The notes: generated by a model not told the origin, from the sequence alone. A DNA stretch of 64,000 nucleotides from Ricinus communis (GCF_019578655.1 NC_063262.1:5463582-5527581), one strand, 5' to 3'; shown: positions 1-10,489, counted from the stretch's first letter. Numbers and translations: made by a program.

Positions 1-17
1 CTTCCAGCATTAACAGA

Positions 18-1364
18 TTGGGATGGCAAGCCCCTAGATTGACCTGGCATACTTCTAGGAATACTGCTCTAGATCTAGGAATAGAAAATAGAAATAATAT
101 CCTTACCCAATCCAGATTCAATGCCTCTTCCGTCTATGAATGGAATATAAATGGAATGTCAGAATACAACATCTTAGGTCTCTCACAACAGATGACCATG
201 GCAGCCAATGCCTATAAAACCCAAAGCGATACCTCGGATAGAGCCATTGCTGAACTCCTTATAGCTGGATTTTCTGGCCAGCTTAAAGGATGGTGGGATT
301 ACCATCTCACACAAGCACAACAGCTTCAAATTCTAGGTGCCATCCAAACCACCATAGAAGGGACCTCTATCTTAGATGAGTTAGGAAATCCTATTGAGGA
401 TGCAGTGTCAACCTTAATCTTGACAATTTCCCTCCATTTTATAGGAAACCCTTCTCTTCTAAAAGATAAGAATGCTGAGCTTCTTAGCAATCTAACCTGT
501 AAAAAGCTTAGCAATTTCCAAGCTTATAAAGACACTTTCCTGACCAGAGTCATGCTTAGGGAAGATTCAAACCAACCTTTCTGGAAAGAAAAATTCTTAG
601 CTGGTTTACCTAAGATACTAGGTGAAAGAGTTAGGAATACCATAAGAGAAGCCCATAATGGCCAGATCCCTTATGATTTCTACACTTATGGTGAATTAGT
701 TAGCCTTACCCAGAAAGAAGGATTGAAGATTTTCCATAACCTTAAACTCCAAAGACAACTCAAATGGGAAATGAAGAAGACTAGGCAAGAACTAGGTAGT
801 TTTTGCAACCAGTTTGAGTATAATCCCATAGAACCTTCCCCTACCTACAAAGAAGATTTTTCCAAATCTTTTAAGAAAAAATGATTTTTCAAAAGTAGGA
901 GAACTCCCAAAAACAAAGAGAATTTCTACAAAAAGCCATCCTCTTTTAAATTTCCAAAATAAAATTCCAAAAAAGATTTTAGCAAAATTACTTGCTATAA
1001 ATGTGGAAAAAAGGGTCATACTTCAAAGTCTTGCAAGTTTTCTAAAAAATTTCATGAGCTCCAAATAGAAGATGAAATTTTGAGCAAAATTTCAGTTGTT
1101 CTTGTTGATTCCTCTGAATCAGAATTTTTGAATAGTGAGGAAGAGTTTCAAATTGATGAAATCAAAACCTCATCCGATTATTCTGAATTTGATTCTGATG
1201 ATATTCCAAAGAATATTAATATGCTCACTAGGCAATAAGAAGCTCTTCTTGAAGCCGTTAAACATATTAATGACTCCCAAATCCAAAAACAAGTTTTGAA
1301 AGAAATCCTAAAAACTGAAACCCTTGTCCCCTCTTCTAGTAAGAACACTTATGATCTTAGATAA
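18..1364 (+). pseudogene. Pararetrovirus capsid-like region with CCHC zinc finger, broken
   Basis: An open stretch at 18-884 carries the capsid-like part, with the GWWDYHLT and FLAGLP type motifs of caulimovirid and retroelement capsids. The same frame continues past in-frame stops at 882, 960, 1236 and 1362. A CCHC knuckle (CYKCGKKGHTSKSC) is encoded at about 993-1034, after a lysine-rich run and before an acidic serine-rich segment, the usual order of capsid then nucleic-acid-binding finger. A frameshift near 1370-1400 moves the coding frame to that of the protease. The beginning of the capsid lies left of the window. With four stops it cannot make a full product. Confidence 0.8.
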
Positions 1365-1376
1365 AGGAAAAAAGTT

Positions 1377-2410
1377 AAAAAAACCCTCTTCCTACCGTCC
1401 AAGATCTTCAGAAAGAAATCAAAGCCATCAAAACAGAGCTCAAAGATTTGAAAGAAAAACAACAAAATGATATTGTTTTGCTCCAAAGCCTGATTCTCAA
1501 ACAGAATAGTGATTTTGACTCTGAAGAAGAAAATGATTTTCAAAATCTTGAGGTTTCTGAAAATGTTCCAGAAAACTTCATTAATGTTTTAAAAGAAATT
1601 ACCTCAAGAAAAGTTTTGATCCAAATAAAACTCATTTTCCCTGGTGATTTTCAAATAGAAACTATCGTTTTATTTGATACAGGAGCAGACTTCAACTGTA
1701 TCAATTATGAGCTGGTTCCTAAAAGGTATCATCAAGAAACAAAAGAAAGGCTTACCTCAGCCAATAGTTCAAAGATTAGAATTGCAGGTAAAACTGAAGC
1801 TGCAATTCTAAATAACAATATTGCTTTAAAGAATGTTTTTATTCTTACAAAGGATTTACAGTAAACAGTTATTTTGGGAACTCCTTTTATCAATTTAATT
1901 ACTCCTTTCAAAGTAACTACTGCTGGTATCATTTGTAAAGCTAAAAATTCAAAGATTATTTTTCCTTTTATAGAAAAACCCAAGAAGAGAAATCTCAATC
2001 TTATAAAAGCCCACTCAATTTATAATTTTGAAATAAATGCTTTGATTAAAGGAAAACAAACCCAGCTTTTCCACTTGAAACAAGATATGGGTTTGAAAAG
2101 AATCCAAAGTCAAATGCAAAATGATTTTGTCCAAAGAAAAATCTCTGATTTGCAAAAGAAGATTGAAAATGAAATTTGTTCTGATCTTCCTAATGCCTTT
2201 TGGAGAAGAAAACAGCATATGGTAGATTTACGATATGAAAAAGATTTTTGTGATAAACAAATTCCCACCAAAGCAAGACCCATCCAAATGAATGAAACCC
2301 TAGAAAGCCATTGTAGAATAGAAATAAAAGATTTAGGGCAAAAGGGTTTGATTACCAAATCCAGATCCCCCTGGTCATATGCAGCTTTCTATGTCAACAA
2401 AAATAGTAGA
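1377..2410 (+). pseudogene. Pararetrovirus aspartic protease and linker to reverse transcriptase, broken
   Basis: The frame running through 1448-1864 and 1874-2413 encodes a lysine/glutamate-rich linker and then the protease motif LFDTGADFNCI (about 1670-1702), with the D-T-G active-site triad present. The downstream ILGTPF motif is also visible, just after an in-frame TAA at 1862-1864. The segment ends with the N-terminal part of the reverse transcriptase (KARPIQMN, SPWSYAAFYV). A frame change follows near 2411. The protease would have acted on the polyprotein; the stop splits it in two. Confidence 0.8.
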
Positions 2411-2413
2411 TAG

Positions 2414-3553
2414 AAAGAGGAACACCTAGATTGGTGATTAATTACAAACCGTTGAATAAAGCTCTAAAGTGGATTAGATACCCAATTCCAAACAAAAAAA
2501 AATCTTCTTCAAAAGCTTCATTCTGCTTTTATTTTTTCAAAGTTTGATATGAAATCAGGATTTTCGCAAATCCAGATTCATCCTAAAGACCGATACAAAA
2601 CTGCATTCACAGTCCCATTTGGCGAGTACGAATGGAATATAATGCCCTTCGGATTAAAAAATGCTCCTTCTGAATTTCAAAAAATCATGAATGACATTTT
2701 CAATCCTTATTCAAAGTTTTGCATTGTCTATATCATTGATGTGTTGATATTTTCAAATTCTCTAGAGCAACATTTCAAACACTTGGAGACATTTTTCTAT
2801 GTTATTAAGAAAAATAGTTTAGTGGTTTCAAAATCCAAGATATCTTTATTCCAAACAAAAATTAGATTTCTTGGTCACTACATCTCCCGGGGAACTATCA
2901 TCCCAATTGAAAGGTCTCTAGCCTTTACTTTAAAAATTTCAGACAAAATTTTGGAAAAAACTCAATTACAAAGATTCCTTAGTAGTTTAAATTATGTGAT
3001 GGATTGTTATCCAAATTTGAATTGTCTAGCAAAGCCCCTCAATGATAGATTAAAGAAAAACCCCCCTGCATAGACTGATGAGCATACAAAGATTATCCAA
3101 AGCATTAAAAAGCAAGTTTCTGAAATACTATGCTTACACCTAGCTGATCCATCTGCATTCAAAATTGTTGAAACTGATGCATTAGATCTAGGATATGGAG
3201 GTATTCTTAAGAAAGTTCAAAACAACAAAGAATGTATTGTCCAGTTTACTTCTGCACACTGGAATGATACACAAAAAAATTATTCTACTATCAAAAAATA
3301 AATTCTTTCGATAGTTTTGTGCATTTTAAAATTTCAAAGCGACCTTTTAAACCAAAAATTTCTTTTAAGGATTAATTGTAAATCCACCAAAGAAGTTTTA
3401 CAAAAAGATGTTCAAAACATAGCTTCAAAATAGATTTTTGCCAGATGGCAAACCATTCTTTCTGTTTTCGATTATGAAATCGAATACATAAGAGGAGATT
3501 CGAATTCAATTCCAGACTTTCTAACTAGAGAGTTCCTTCAAAAACAAGAGTGA
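2414..3553 (+). pseudogene. Pararetrovirus reverse transcriptase and RNase H, broken
   Basis: A frameshift near 2411 and another in the A-run at about 2499-2507 bring in the main frame (2549-3073), with FDMKSGFSQIQIHP and MPFGLKNAPSEFQ, typical of caulimovirid reverse transcriptase. The catalytic box reads YIID where the family has YIDD, so one metal-binding aspartate is missing. After a TAG at 3071 the same frame encodes RNase H (ETDALDLGYGG), with further stops at 3299 and 3431. The polyprotein frame ends with a TGA at 3551-3553, two bases before the ATG of the next ORF. It is inactive both by truncation and at the active site. Confidence 0.85.
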
Positions 3554-3555
3554 AA

Positions 3556-5008
3556 ATGCCAAGAAAATCAAAAGCAAAAGAAGAAAAGTCAACAGCAAAT
3601 TCAAAGACTGTTCAAAGTCCAAAGAAGGAGATTTTACCCTCCTCTTCAAAGCCTATCAGAACCTGGACCGAAATCATCCAAGAAGAAATTGACAAAAGCA
3701 AGGAAGATCCGGCACAACAACAGTTACAAATTCAGGAGTGGCTTGCACAGCAAGATCATGAATTTCTAAAAAGGGTCGAAGAATATTCAAAGCAAATGAC
3801 ACAACTTCACCCCGAAGTCTCTCCAAAGACATCCTCCTCTTCCAACAAAGGTAAAGGTATATTTTCTATCCCTTTTTCAAGACCTGAGATAGAAATTTTT
3901 CCTCAAAACCTATCTCAGAGCTCTCAAAGTATTTCAAAGCCCAACTCTCAAGAAATAGTTTTGTCACAAACAAAACTTTTCAAATCCAATGAGTATATAG
4001 AAAAGCAAAATTTTCAAAGCATTTTAACTATTGAGGAAGAATTCTGTACACAAAGCCTCTCAAAACTGATTTCAAAAATTTTTCTCTAGGATGGTATTTC
4101 AAGCCCTAGAATATATCAAAGCCTCAATCTTACTACCAGTCTATCTTTAAGGTAACTGGTTCTGCAAAGTTCAAACACTTCAAAAAGCACAAAAATCATA
4201 AAGACCCTGCATATTCCACATGCACCATACAAAGTATCCTCCACCCTTCAGACTCGGGAATGGATTTACATTCATCAAGATCTTTTACAACTTCCCTCCA
4301 AAGAACCTACCCATCAAGCCTAAACACTTCTTTCAACTATTGGGATTACCAACAAGCTTGGTTTAATACCTTTCTTCTTCAAAACGAAGGACAAAGTCAT
4401 TCTTGGCTTTTCTACTTCGACACAAGCTCAATCCAAACTTCAAAGATCCCATATTGGTTTAAACAATGGTGGAATTTTTATGGCAATGTTCCTGAGACCA
4501 TAATTTCAGAAGTTCTACCTCTGTTTAATCTATTAAAAGCCCACTATAAACCAAACAAAATAGAAAGACGTTTTTCCCTTTTACTTTTATTTTGTTTAAA
4601 CTTTTTTCTCCCTTGGGTATGCGTATAGTATTTCCATTTCAACCAAGCAGCAGATGGAGAAATCATCCTTGCCTGAAGATTCAAAGTCAAATGGTGGGAT
4701 AAATTTAACCACCAAGAAAAATTATCTCTAAAGATGGTATAAAGTTTTCTTTCAAAGAATAGCTTCTTGCCACCTCCGAAAGAATGTACCACTTTCCTGG
4801 CACAGAAGTCCTTCATTATTCCAAAGCTAGCGGCGGTCAAACAGAAGAAGATTTCTTACAATTGATCAAACAGTTGTCGGAAACCGCCTCTTCCAAAGGA
4901 AAATTTAAAGCTTCATCTTCCTCTTCTAGCACCAGCTCAGCAGCAATAGATCTAGATGGTGACTCGAATGAAGATGACTGTTTTTGGATATTCAAGCCCA
5001 TTAAATGA
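3556..5008 (+). pseudogene. Pararetrovirus second ORF, + strand copy, broken
   Basis: The ATG at 3556 follows the polyprotein stop after two bases (TGAAAATG), which suggests coupled translation. The reading is open to 4089 (lysine- and serine-rich start MPRKSKAKEEK), then shifts frame near 4085. It continues from about 4092 through the 4260-4628 segment, rich in W, Y and F (SHSWLFYFDTS, WFKQWWNFYGN). Stops occur at 4626 and further on. A last frame (to 5008) ends in a serine run and an acidic tail (DLDGDSNEDD). The whole would be roughly 480 residues. Second ORFs of florendoviruses have no known function; I recognise no domain. The copy at 7990-9240 on the - strand is closely similar and lacks some of these stops. 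Confidence 0.7.
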
Positions 5009-5662
5009 CATCTCTGTAAAGTTTTTGGGTTAAAAACCAGAAATGATAGCCCAAAATATTTATGTAATGGGCCAAATGCCCAATAATAATAAAAAAAGAG
5101 TCATTTAAAAAGAAAAGAAAGAAGACAAAAGACTCTTTAAAAAAGCAAAAGATTCTTCACTAAAGCGTGGCAGACAACTTCTGCAAAAGTCATGAAGTCT
5201 CTCACTCCATTATCAAAAGCATACAAAAGACGTGGAGCCCCTCACTCCACTACGAAGAGCATCCAAAGCTTCAATTATGGGGCTTGAAGGCTGAAGACCT
5301 CTATAAATAGAGGAGTTTTCCAAAGAAGAAGGCAGACTGAAAAATATGAAGAAACTCTTGTATTCTTCAAGTCATACCATTAGAAAAATAGTGAGAAAAG
5401 AGAGTGTGAGAGTAAGAGTGAGAAACCATTTTCCTTTTCCTCTTATACACATTAACTCTTGTAAGTTATATTTCTTTTATTCAAAGCTCTCATTTTAAAG
5501 CTTTTATTTCAAAGTTTGTATATTCGTTCATTCATCAATAATATTATCTTATTATCTTATTTTTCATTTCTTTTAAGATTGAACAAGTGCATGCTCTGTG
5601 CTTGCCTCATCTAAGGATCCTACACAACAGAAACTTGTTAGTCTCTATTTTCTCTCATCTTG
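3800..5662. repeat. Left arm of viral inverted repeat
   Basis: This arm (second ORF part, promoter, leader) pairs in reverse complement with 7338-9235. Matching landmarks: ATG 4260 with 8739, TATA 5302 with 7697, and the leader end 5662 with about 7338; the coordinate sums stay at about 13000, so few net indels separate the arms. The spacer is about 1.68 kb. Confidence 0.8.
5009..5662 (+). promoter_or_regulatory. Pararetrovirus promoter and leader, + strand copy
   Basis: This noncoding stretch holds a palindromic TATA box, CTCTATAAATAGAGG, centred at about 5306, then a leader of about 350 bases. It closely matches the reverse complement of 7338-7989. Where the other copy reads on into the primer binding site, this one switches to unrelated sequence directly after CTCATCTTG near 5662, so the element ends at the primer binding site. 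The promoter would have driven the pregenomic RNA. Transcription from it today is possible but not shown. Confidence 0.7.
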
Positions 5663-6084
5663 TTTCAGACTGGATGGTTTGGTTTTTCCCGACCTTCCAC
5701 TCTGGTTCCTTACAGTAACAGAACTAATAAGTTTTTCTTTGAAAGGATAAAGAATACTACTTTCTTTGCAATAAATCTGAAACTAATCAAAAAATTTGAT
5801 TTGGATCTTGTTTTTTATGCAAAATTGATAGTATCTCTCTTGAATACTGTCTTTTTCTTGTAAAAAATGCTTAAAAACCAAAGTTTTTTAGAATGGTTTT
5901 TCTTTGAATAGAAATCTTCATGTAAAAGCTTTTTATTGATTTGAAAATGTTTTGAAATCATGTTGATTTCTGCTTCTAGATTTTGTGTTATTGCAGATGC
6001 TGATGGTGAAGAGGGGGTAGAGACAGTCTCTATATCATCATCATCTTTCTTTAGTTCATTGTAGCTGGGTCTAGGCATATTACT
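5663..6084 (-). pseudogene. Pararetrovirus polyprotein segment between movement protein and capsid, broken
   Basis: On the - strand, an in-frame continuation of the movement protein frame (ATG at 6078) encodes an acidic stretch (NELKKDDDDIETV) and a basic, aromatic stretch, then stops at 5815. Translation in other frames continues as similar lysine-rich protein to about 5663, where the opposed copy begins. In family order this is the spacer leading into the capsid, so this copy breaks off before the capsid core. Its exact end was not resolvable to the base. Confidence 0.6.
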
Positions 6085-7137
6085 TTAGTAATCAACATTC
6101 TGTAATATAGTGTTTGAGTTTGGTATATCAGATGTTGAAAATCTTGGTTGTGTTTGTAATGGAGTTGGTTCTTTGTAAGGGGCATAAATAACAGAAGGTA
6201 TTTTTGATACCCTTCCAATATCTATGGTCAATGTTGAAGAATCGTCATCAGAAAATCTAGAAGAGGTTGATTTTCTGTTGAATGTAAGCTTTACTTTTCC
6301 ATATGGAAACTGGGTTATATTTTTTAGATTTGTATTTGGCTTTGTTTGCTTTGGTGATTCAGGCTGGGTTGCACCCTCAAGGATCCATTCTTCTAGAAGA
6401 GTTATATCCTTCCATTGAATGGTTTTTGGAATAGTTACATTGGATTTGGAAAGATCTGTTTGGAGGAATAAGGTTTCTCCTTTTGGTGAATGGAGCTTGT
6501 GTTTTGAACCAAAAGCAGAAATCATGGCTTTGTAATGTATTTTGAAAATCAATGCTATCGGAATAGATCCCTCAAGCATTTTGTAATTATGTGTCTTTAT
6601 TTGAAGAACAGTGTTCTTTAAAACATTTTTATCATTTAAGGAAATTGTAATGTTTGGAAAACAATTGAAAGAAATTAGTCCTTTATTTAGGCTTGACTCA
6701 ACAGTTCCTAATAAAGAATCATAGAAATTTATAAACCTAGCATCTCTAAGGATTGCTAAGATGGAAGTATCTAAACCTTCTCTGGTAAGGGGCTTTATTC
6801 CTACCTGGACAAAGCCTATATGAATATACTTATAGTCTTTTTCCTTATGCTTCTGGAGAGTCTTTGGATTCAAAAGATAAATTTCTTTAAAAGGCTTTGA
6901 AATTTGAATATCTCTTTCTTCAGTTTTGATAGTAAAATCAGTTTTGAAAAGAGAAAACTTTGAAAACTCATAGATTTGCTTCTTTTGAACCTTGGGTATT
7001 TCCCAATCATCAATATGCTTTGAAAAATCTTCAATAGTGATTTTCTCACTATTTACTAAACCTTTATACCTTGAAGTCTCAGAGGTAGAAGAGTTTGAGA
7101 AAGAAGAAGATCTACAGAAAAAAGGTTCTAAATTCAT
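6085..7137 (-). pseudogene. Pararetrovirus movement protein domain
   Basis: A long open frame on the - strand from ATG 7137 to a TAA at 6085-6087, about 350 residues. It has the 30K-type movement protein look of caulimovirids: IHIGFVQVGIKPLTREGLD, a conserved FINFYDSLLGTVE segment, and beta-rich alternating sequence after it. Movement proteins modify plasmodesmata so the virus can pass between cells. In florendoviruses this domain begins the polyprotein; here a TAA follows NVDY and the frame then continues, so the stop probably broke a longer protein. This is the least damaged viral segment in the window. The ATG lies about 190 bases after the primer binding site, as expected for the first ORF. 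Confidence 0.75.
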
Positions 7138-7324
7138 TTTAAAATAAACCAAGATAACTTTCTAAACAAACATGAACCAAGCCACCAGATTTACTGCCCT
7201 TACACCAGACGGGACTTACTACTGTGCATAAATAAACAAGTTTGTTTATCAGTGATATGATGCAGATTAAAATGATTTTAAAATCTTTTTTATGCAGATG
7301 TTGTTTCTTTCTTGGAACCCAGTT

Positions 7325-7337
7325 GGCTCTGATACCA
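7325..7337 (-). other. Pararetrovirus primer binding site (tRNA-iMet)
   Basis: The - strand reads TGGTATCAGAGCC, complementary to the 3' end of plant initiator methionine tRNA, as in caulimovirids. It lies between the promoter/leader and the movement protein ATG. It marks the point where minus-strand DNA synthesis starts and where the open-circular viral DNA has its discontinuity. Confidence 0.85.
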
Positions 7338-7989
7338 AGATGAGAGTAAATAGATACTAACAAGTTTCTGTTGTGCAGGATCCTCAGATGAGGCAAGCAC
7401 AGAGCATACACTTGTTCAATCTTAAAAGAAATGAAAAATAAGAAAATAAGAAAATATTATTGATGAATGAACGAATATACAAACTTTGAAATAAAAGCTT
7501 TAAAATGAAAGCTTTGAACAAAAGAAATATAACTTACAAGAGTTAATGTGTACAAGAGGAAAAGGAAAATAGGTTTCTCACTCTTACTCTCACACTCTCT
7601 TTTCTCACTATATTTCTAATAGTATGACTTGAAGAATACAAGAGTTTCTTCGTATTTTTCAGTCTGCCTTCTTCTTTGGAAAACTCCTCTATTTATAGAG
7701 GTCTTCAGCCTTCAAGCCCCATAATTGAAGCTTTGGATGCTCTTCCTAGTGGAGTGAGGGGCTCCATGTCTTTTGTATGCTTTTGATAATGGAGTGAGAG
7801 GCTTCATGACTTTTGCAGAAGTTGTCTGCCACGCTTTAGTGAAGAATCTTTTGCTTTTTTAAAGAGTCTTTTGTCTTCTTTCTTTTCTTTTTAAATGACT
7901 TTTTTTTATTATTATTGGGCATTTGGCCCATTACATAAATATTTTGGGCTGCCATTTCTGATTTTCAACCCAAGGGCTTTACAGAGATG
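7338..7989 (-). promoter_or_regulatory. Pararetrovirus promoter and leader, - strand copy
   Basis: Reverse complement of the 5009-5662 block with near-identity in the parts compared, including the palindromic TATA box (TATAAATA at 7690-7697 on the - strand). It runs directly into the primer binding site and then the movement protein, the natural viral order. A transcript starting here would read through the movement protein and then antisense into the + strand copy. Confidence 0.7.
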
Positions 7990-9235
7990 TCATTTGATGG
8001 GCTTGAATATCCTAAAATAATCATCTTCATTCGAGTCACCATCTAGATCTATTGCTGCTGAGCTGGTGCTAGAAGAGGAAGATGAAGCTTTAGATTTTCC
8101 TTTGGAAGAGGCGGTTTTCAACAAATGTTTGATCAATTGTAAGAAATCTTCTTCTGTTTGAGCCGCCGCTAGCTTTGGAATAATGAAGGACTTCTATGCC
8201 AGGAAAGTGGTCTGTTCTTTTGGAGGTAGCAAGAAGCTATTCTTTGAAAGAAAACTTTGTACCATCTTTAGAGATAATTTTTCTTGGTGGTTAAATTTAT
8301 CCCACCATTTGACTTTGAATCTTTGGGCAATGATGATTTCTCCATCTGCTGCTTGGTTGAAATGAAAATACCATACACATACCCAGGGGAGAAAAAAGTT
8401 TGAACAAAATAGAAGTAAAGGGGGAAAACGTCTTTCTATTTTGTTTGGTTTATAATGGGCTTTGAATAGATTAAACAGAGGTAGAACTTCTGAAATTATG
8501 GTCTCAGGAATATTGCCATAATAATTCCACCATTTTTTAAACCAATATGGGATCTTTGAAGTTTGGATTAAGCTTGTGTCGAAGTAGAAAAGCCAAGAAT
8601 GGCTTTGTCCTTCGTTTTGAAGAAGAAAGGTATTAAACCAAGCTTGTTGGTAATTCCAATAGTTGAAAGAAGTGTTTAGGCTTGATGGGTAGGTTCTTTG
8701 GAGGGAAGTTGAAAAAGATCTTGATGAATGTAAATCCATTCCCCAATCTGAAGGGTGGAGGATTCTTTGTATGGTGCATGTGGAATATGCAGGGTCTTTA
8801 TGGTCTTTGCGCTTTTTGAAGTGTTTGAACTTTGCAGAACCAGTTACCTCAAGGATAAACTGGTAGTAAGATTGAGGCCTTGATATATTCCAGGGCTCGA
8901 AATACCATCATGGAGGAAAAAATTTTGAAATCAGTTTTGAGGGGCTTTCTGTATAGAATCCTTCCTCAATAGTTAAAATGCTTTGAAAATTTTGCTTTTC
9001 TATATACTCATTGGATTTGAAAAGTTTTGTTTGTGACAAAACTATTTCTTAAGAGTTGGGCTTTGAAATACTTTGAGAGCTCTGAGATAGGTTTTGAGGG
9101 AAAATTTCTATCTCAGGTTTTGAAAAAGGGATAGAAAGTATACATTTACCTTTGTTGGAAGAGGAGGATGTCTTTGGAGAGGATGTCTTTGGAGAGGATA
9201 TCTTTGGAGAGACTTCGGGGTGAAGTTGTATCATT
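7338..9235. repeat. Right arm of viral inverted repeat
   Basis: Reverse-complement partner of 3800-5662. It differs by a tripled 15-bp unit at about 9165-9215 and scattered substitutions. A transcript crossing both arms could fold into a hairpin with a stem of about 1.9 kb. Confidence 0.8.
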
Positions 9236-9240
9236 TGCTT
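7990..9240 (-). pseudogene. Pararetrovirus second ORF, - strand copy, partial and broken
   Basis: Matches the + strand second ORF in reverse. The segment 8739-8194 stays open through positions where the + copy has stops (the + copy ends after PWVCV; this one continues WYFHFNQAADGE). The N-terminal part near 9234-9049 shows a five-residue unit (SSPKT) present three times where the + copy has one. The - strand ORF end is a TGA at 7990-7992, after the same FKPIK tail. Upstream of about 9240 the match to the + copy is lost. The different lesions in the two copies show they decayed independently. Confidence 0.65.
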
Positions 9241-9383
9241 TGGTCTTGGCTAGGCTTTGAGATTTGGTAGGGTTTGAAGACTGGATTTTTGAGCTTTTCT
9301 GTCTGGCTTATCTCTTTTGGATGATCAGTATTGGAGATTGGAGAGGTGAAAACTATAGGAAGTTTTTGGATCTGGCTTTCTAT
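9241..9383 (-). other. Viral-looking segment not matching the + copy
   Basis: The - strand is open here (9464-9231) and encodes proline/lysine/serine-rich protein (ISNTDHPKEISQTEKLKN) that runs up to the second-ORF match but is not the N-terminus seen at 3556. It may be a diverged version of the second ORF from another virus variant, or filler sequence at a recombination junction. I cannot assign it. Confidence 0.35.
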
Positions 9384-9518
9384 CAAGCTCCATTCACCAA
9401 AAGGAGAAACCTTATTCCTCCAAACAGATCTTTCCAAATCCAATGCAACTATTCCAAAAACCATTCAATGGAAGGATATAACTCTTCCAGAAGAATGGAT
9501 CCTTGAGGGTGCAACCCA
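9384..9518 (+). pseudogene. Movement protein fragment in opposite orientation at the locus edge
   Basis: From CAAGCTCCATTCACC at 9384 to GGTGCAACCCA near 9518, the + strand repeats the part of the movement protein found at about 6370-6505 on the - strand (SPKGETLFLQTDLSKSN, then PKTIQWKDITLPEEW). It is inverted relative to the adjoining second ORF, so it is a third rearranged viral piece. The viral match stops exactly where a TA dinucleotide run begins. Confidence 0.75.
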
Positions 9519-10489
9519 TATATATATATATAGTATATTTTTATGTAACATATACAAAAATTTTATGATTTTATCTTTTGCCTTGTGCTAATTTTTTTAT
9601 GAGTAATTATTTGATTCTACATCTTCAAATCAAGCTAGGGATTTGATAGTTGTCAATTTTTTGATGCGCCAAAATTTATGAATCTCTAAAAGTTTATTTA
9701 TACGTATGTTTCATATCATTATTTCAATGGTTCTTTAAATTAAAAAGTAATATACTTTTATAATACTAAAATTAAAACCTAATGAGTTTAGTGTTCAAAT
9801 TAAAATTTAGGGACAATAGTAATATTCTCCTTAAACTTTAAGAACAATAAGAATAATTTAGCTTATGAAATAGATATTAAAATATACATAGAAATGTTAT
9901 AGATTTAACAATACTATCATCTGAATGATAGAAATTCATGGTCTAAACATGAACAAGAAATAGATGTTAGCTAAGAAGCACATACATGGACACAATACAC
10001 GATATGATACAACATAGAGACATTGGCACAACTACTTTTATAAATTTAGAATACAATATTAGAAGAACACACTAATTACACATAAGATATAATTAATTAT
10101 ATTTAGACAATATAATATGATTATATTACATATTATTATTATTATTATTATTATTATAGATAAATATTTTAGCAAAATGATGAATTGTATGATTCTATTA
10201 GTAATTAAAAAATAATAATTTTAGTTAAAAAATTATCTGCATGGATTACTGTTAATTTAGTAGGACATTAAAAAGAGTTAATTATATTTATTTGAAGAAA
10301 TATAGAAGAAGGTAGCGAAATTTTTGAAAGAAAATGCATTACACCGTTTAAAAGATATCTTTTCTCATTTTCTGGTTATTTTTGAAAATTTCCCTTTATT
10401 AAACACGCAAAAGCTAACTAATGGATGAGTATTGATTAAAGCCATTCTTTTTGGTAAAAGAAAGTAATTAGCCCAAATCAATAATTAAG
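9519..10489. other. AT-rich intergenic DNA with TA and ATT repeats
   Basis: Begins with a short TA run at the virus boundary and contains a TTA/ATT microsatellite at about 10132-10156. No coding region is supported. Confidence 0.6.

Larger units (their letters stand above)
1..9518. mobile_element. Endogenous pararetrovirus locus (Caulimoviridae, florendovirus-like), two opposed copies
   Basis: The + strand from the window's left edge to about 5662 encodes, in order, a capsid-like region, CCHC finger, aspartic protease, reverse transcriptase, RNase H and a second ORF, followed by a TATA promoter and leader. From about 9383 down to 5663 the - strand carries the second ORF, the same promoter and leader, a tRNA-iMet primer binding site, a movement protein and the start of the capsid region. 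There is no integrase and there are no LTRs. A polyprotein starting with movement protein plus a separate second ORF fits florendoviruses better than petuviruses; that assignment is from family knowledge. Both copies carry many stops and frameshifts. The left end lies outside the window, and the right end abuts a TA repeat at 9519. Confidence 0.85.

Noticed and set aside
6224..6418. Open frame on the + strand within the viral region
   Set aside because: It is antisense to the movement protein, which is much longer and has recognisable motifs.
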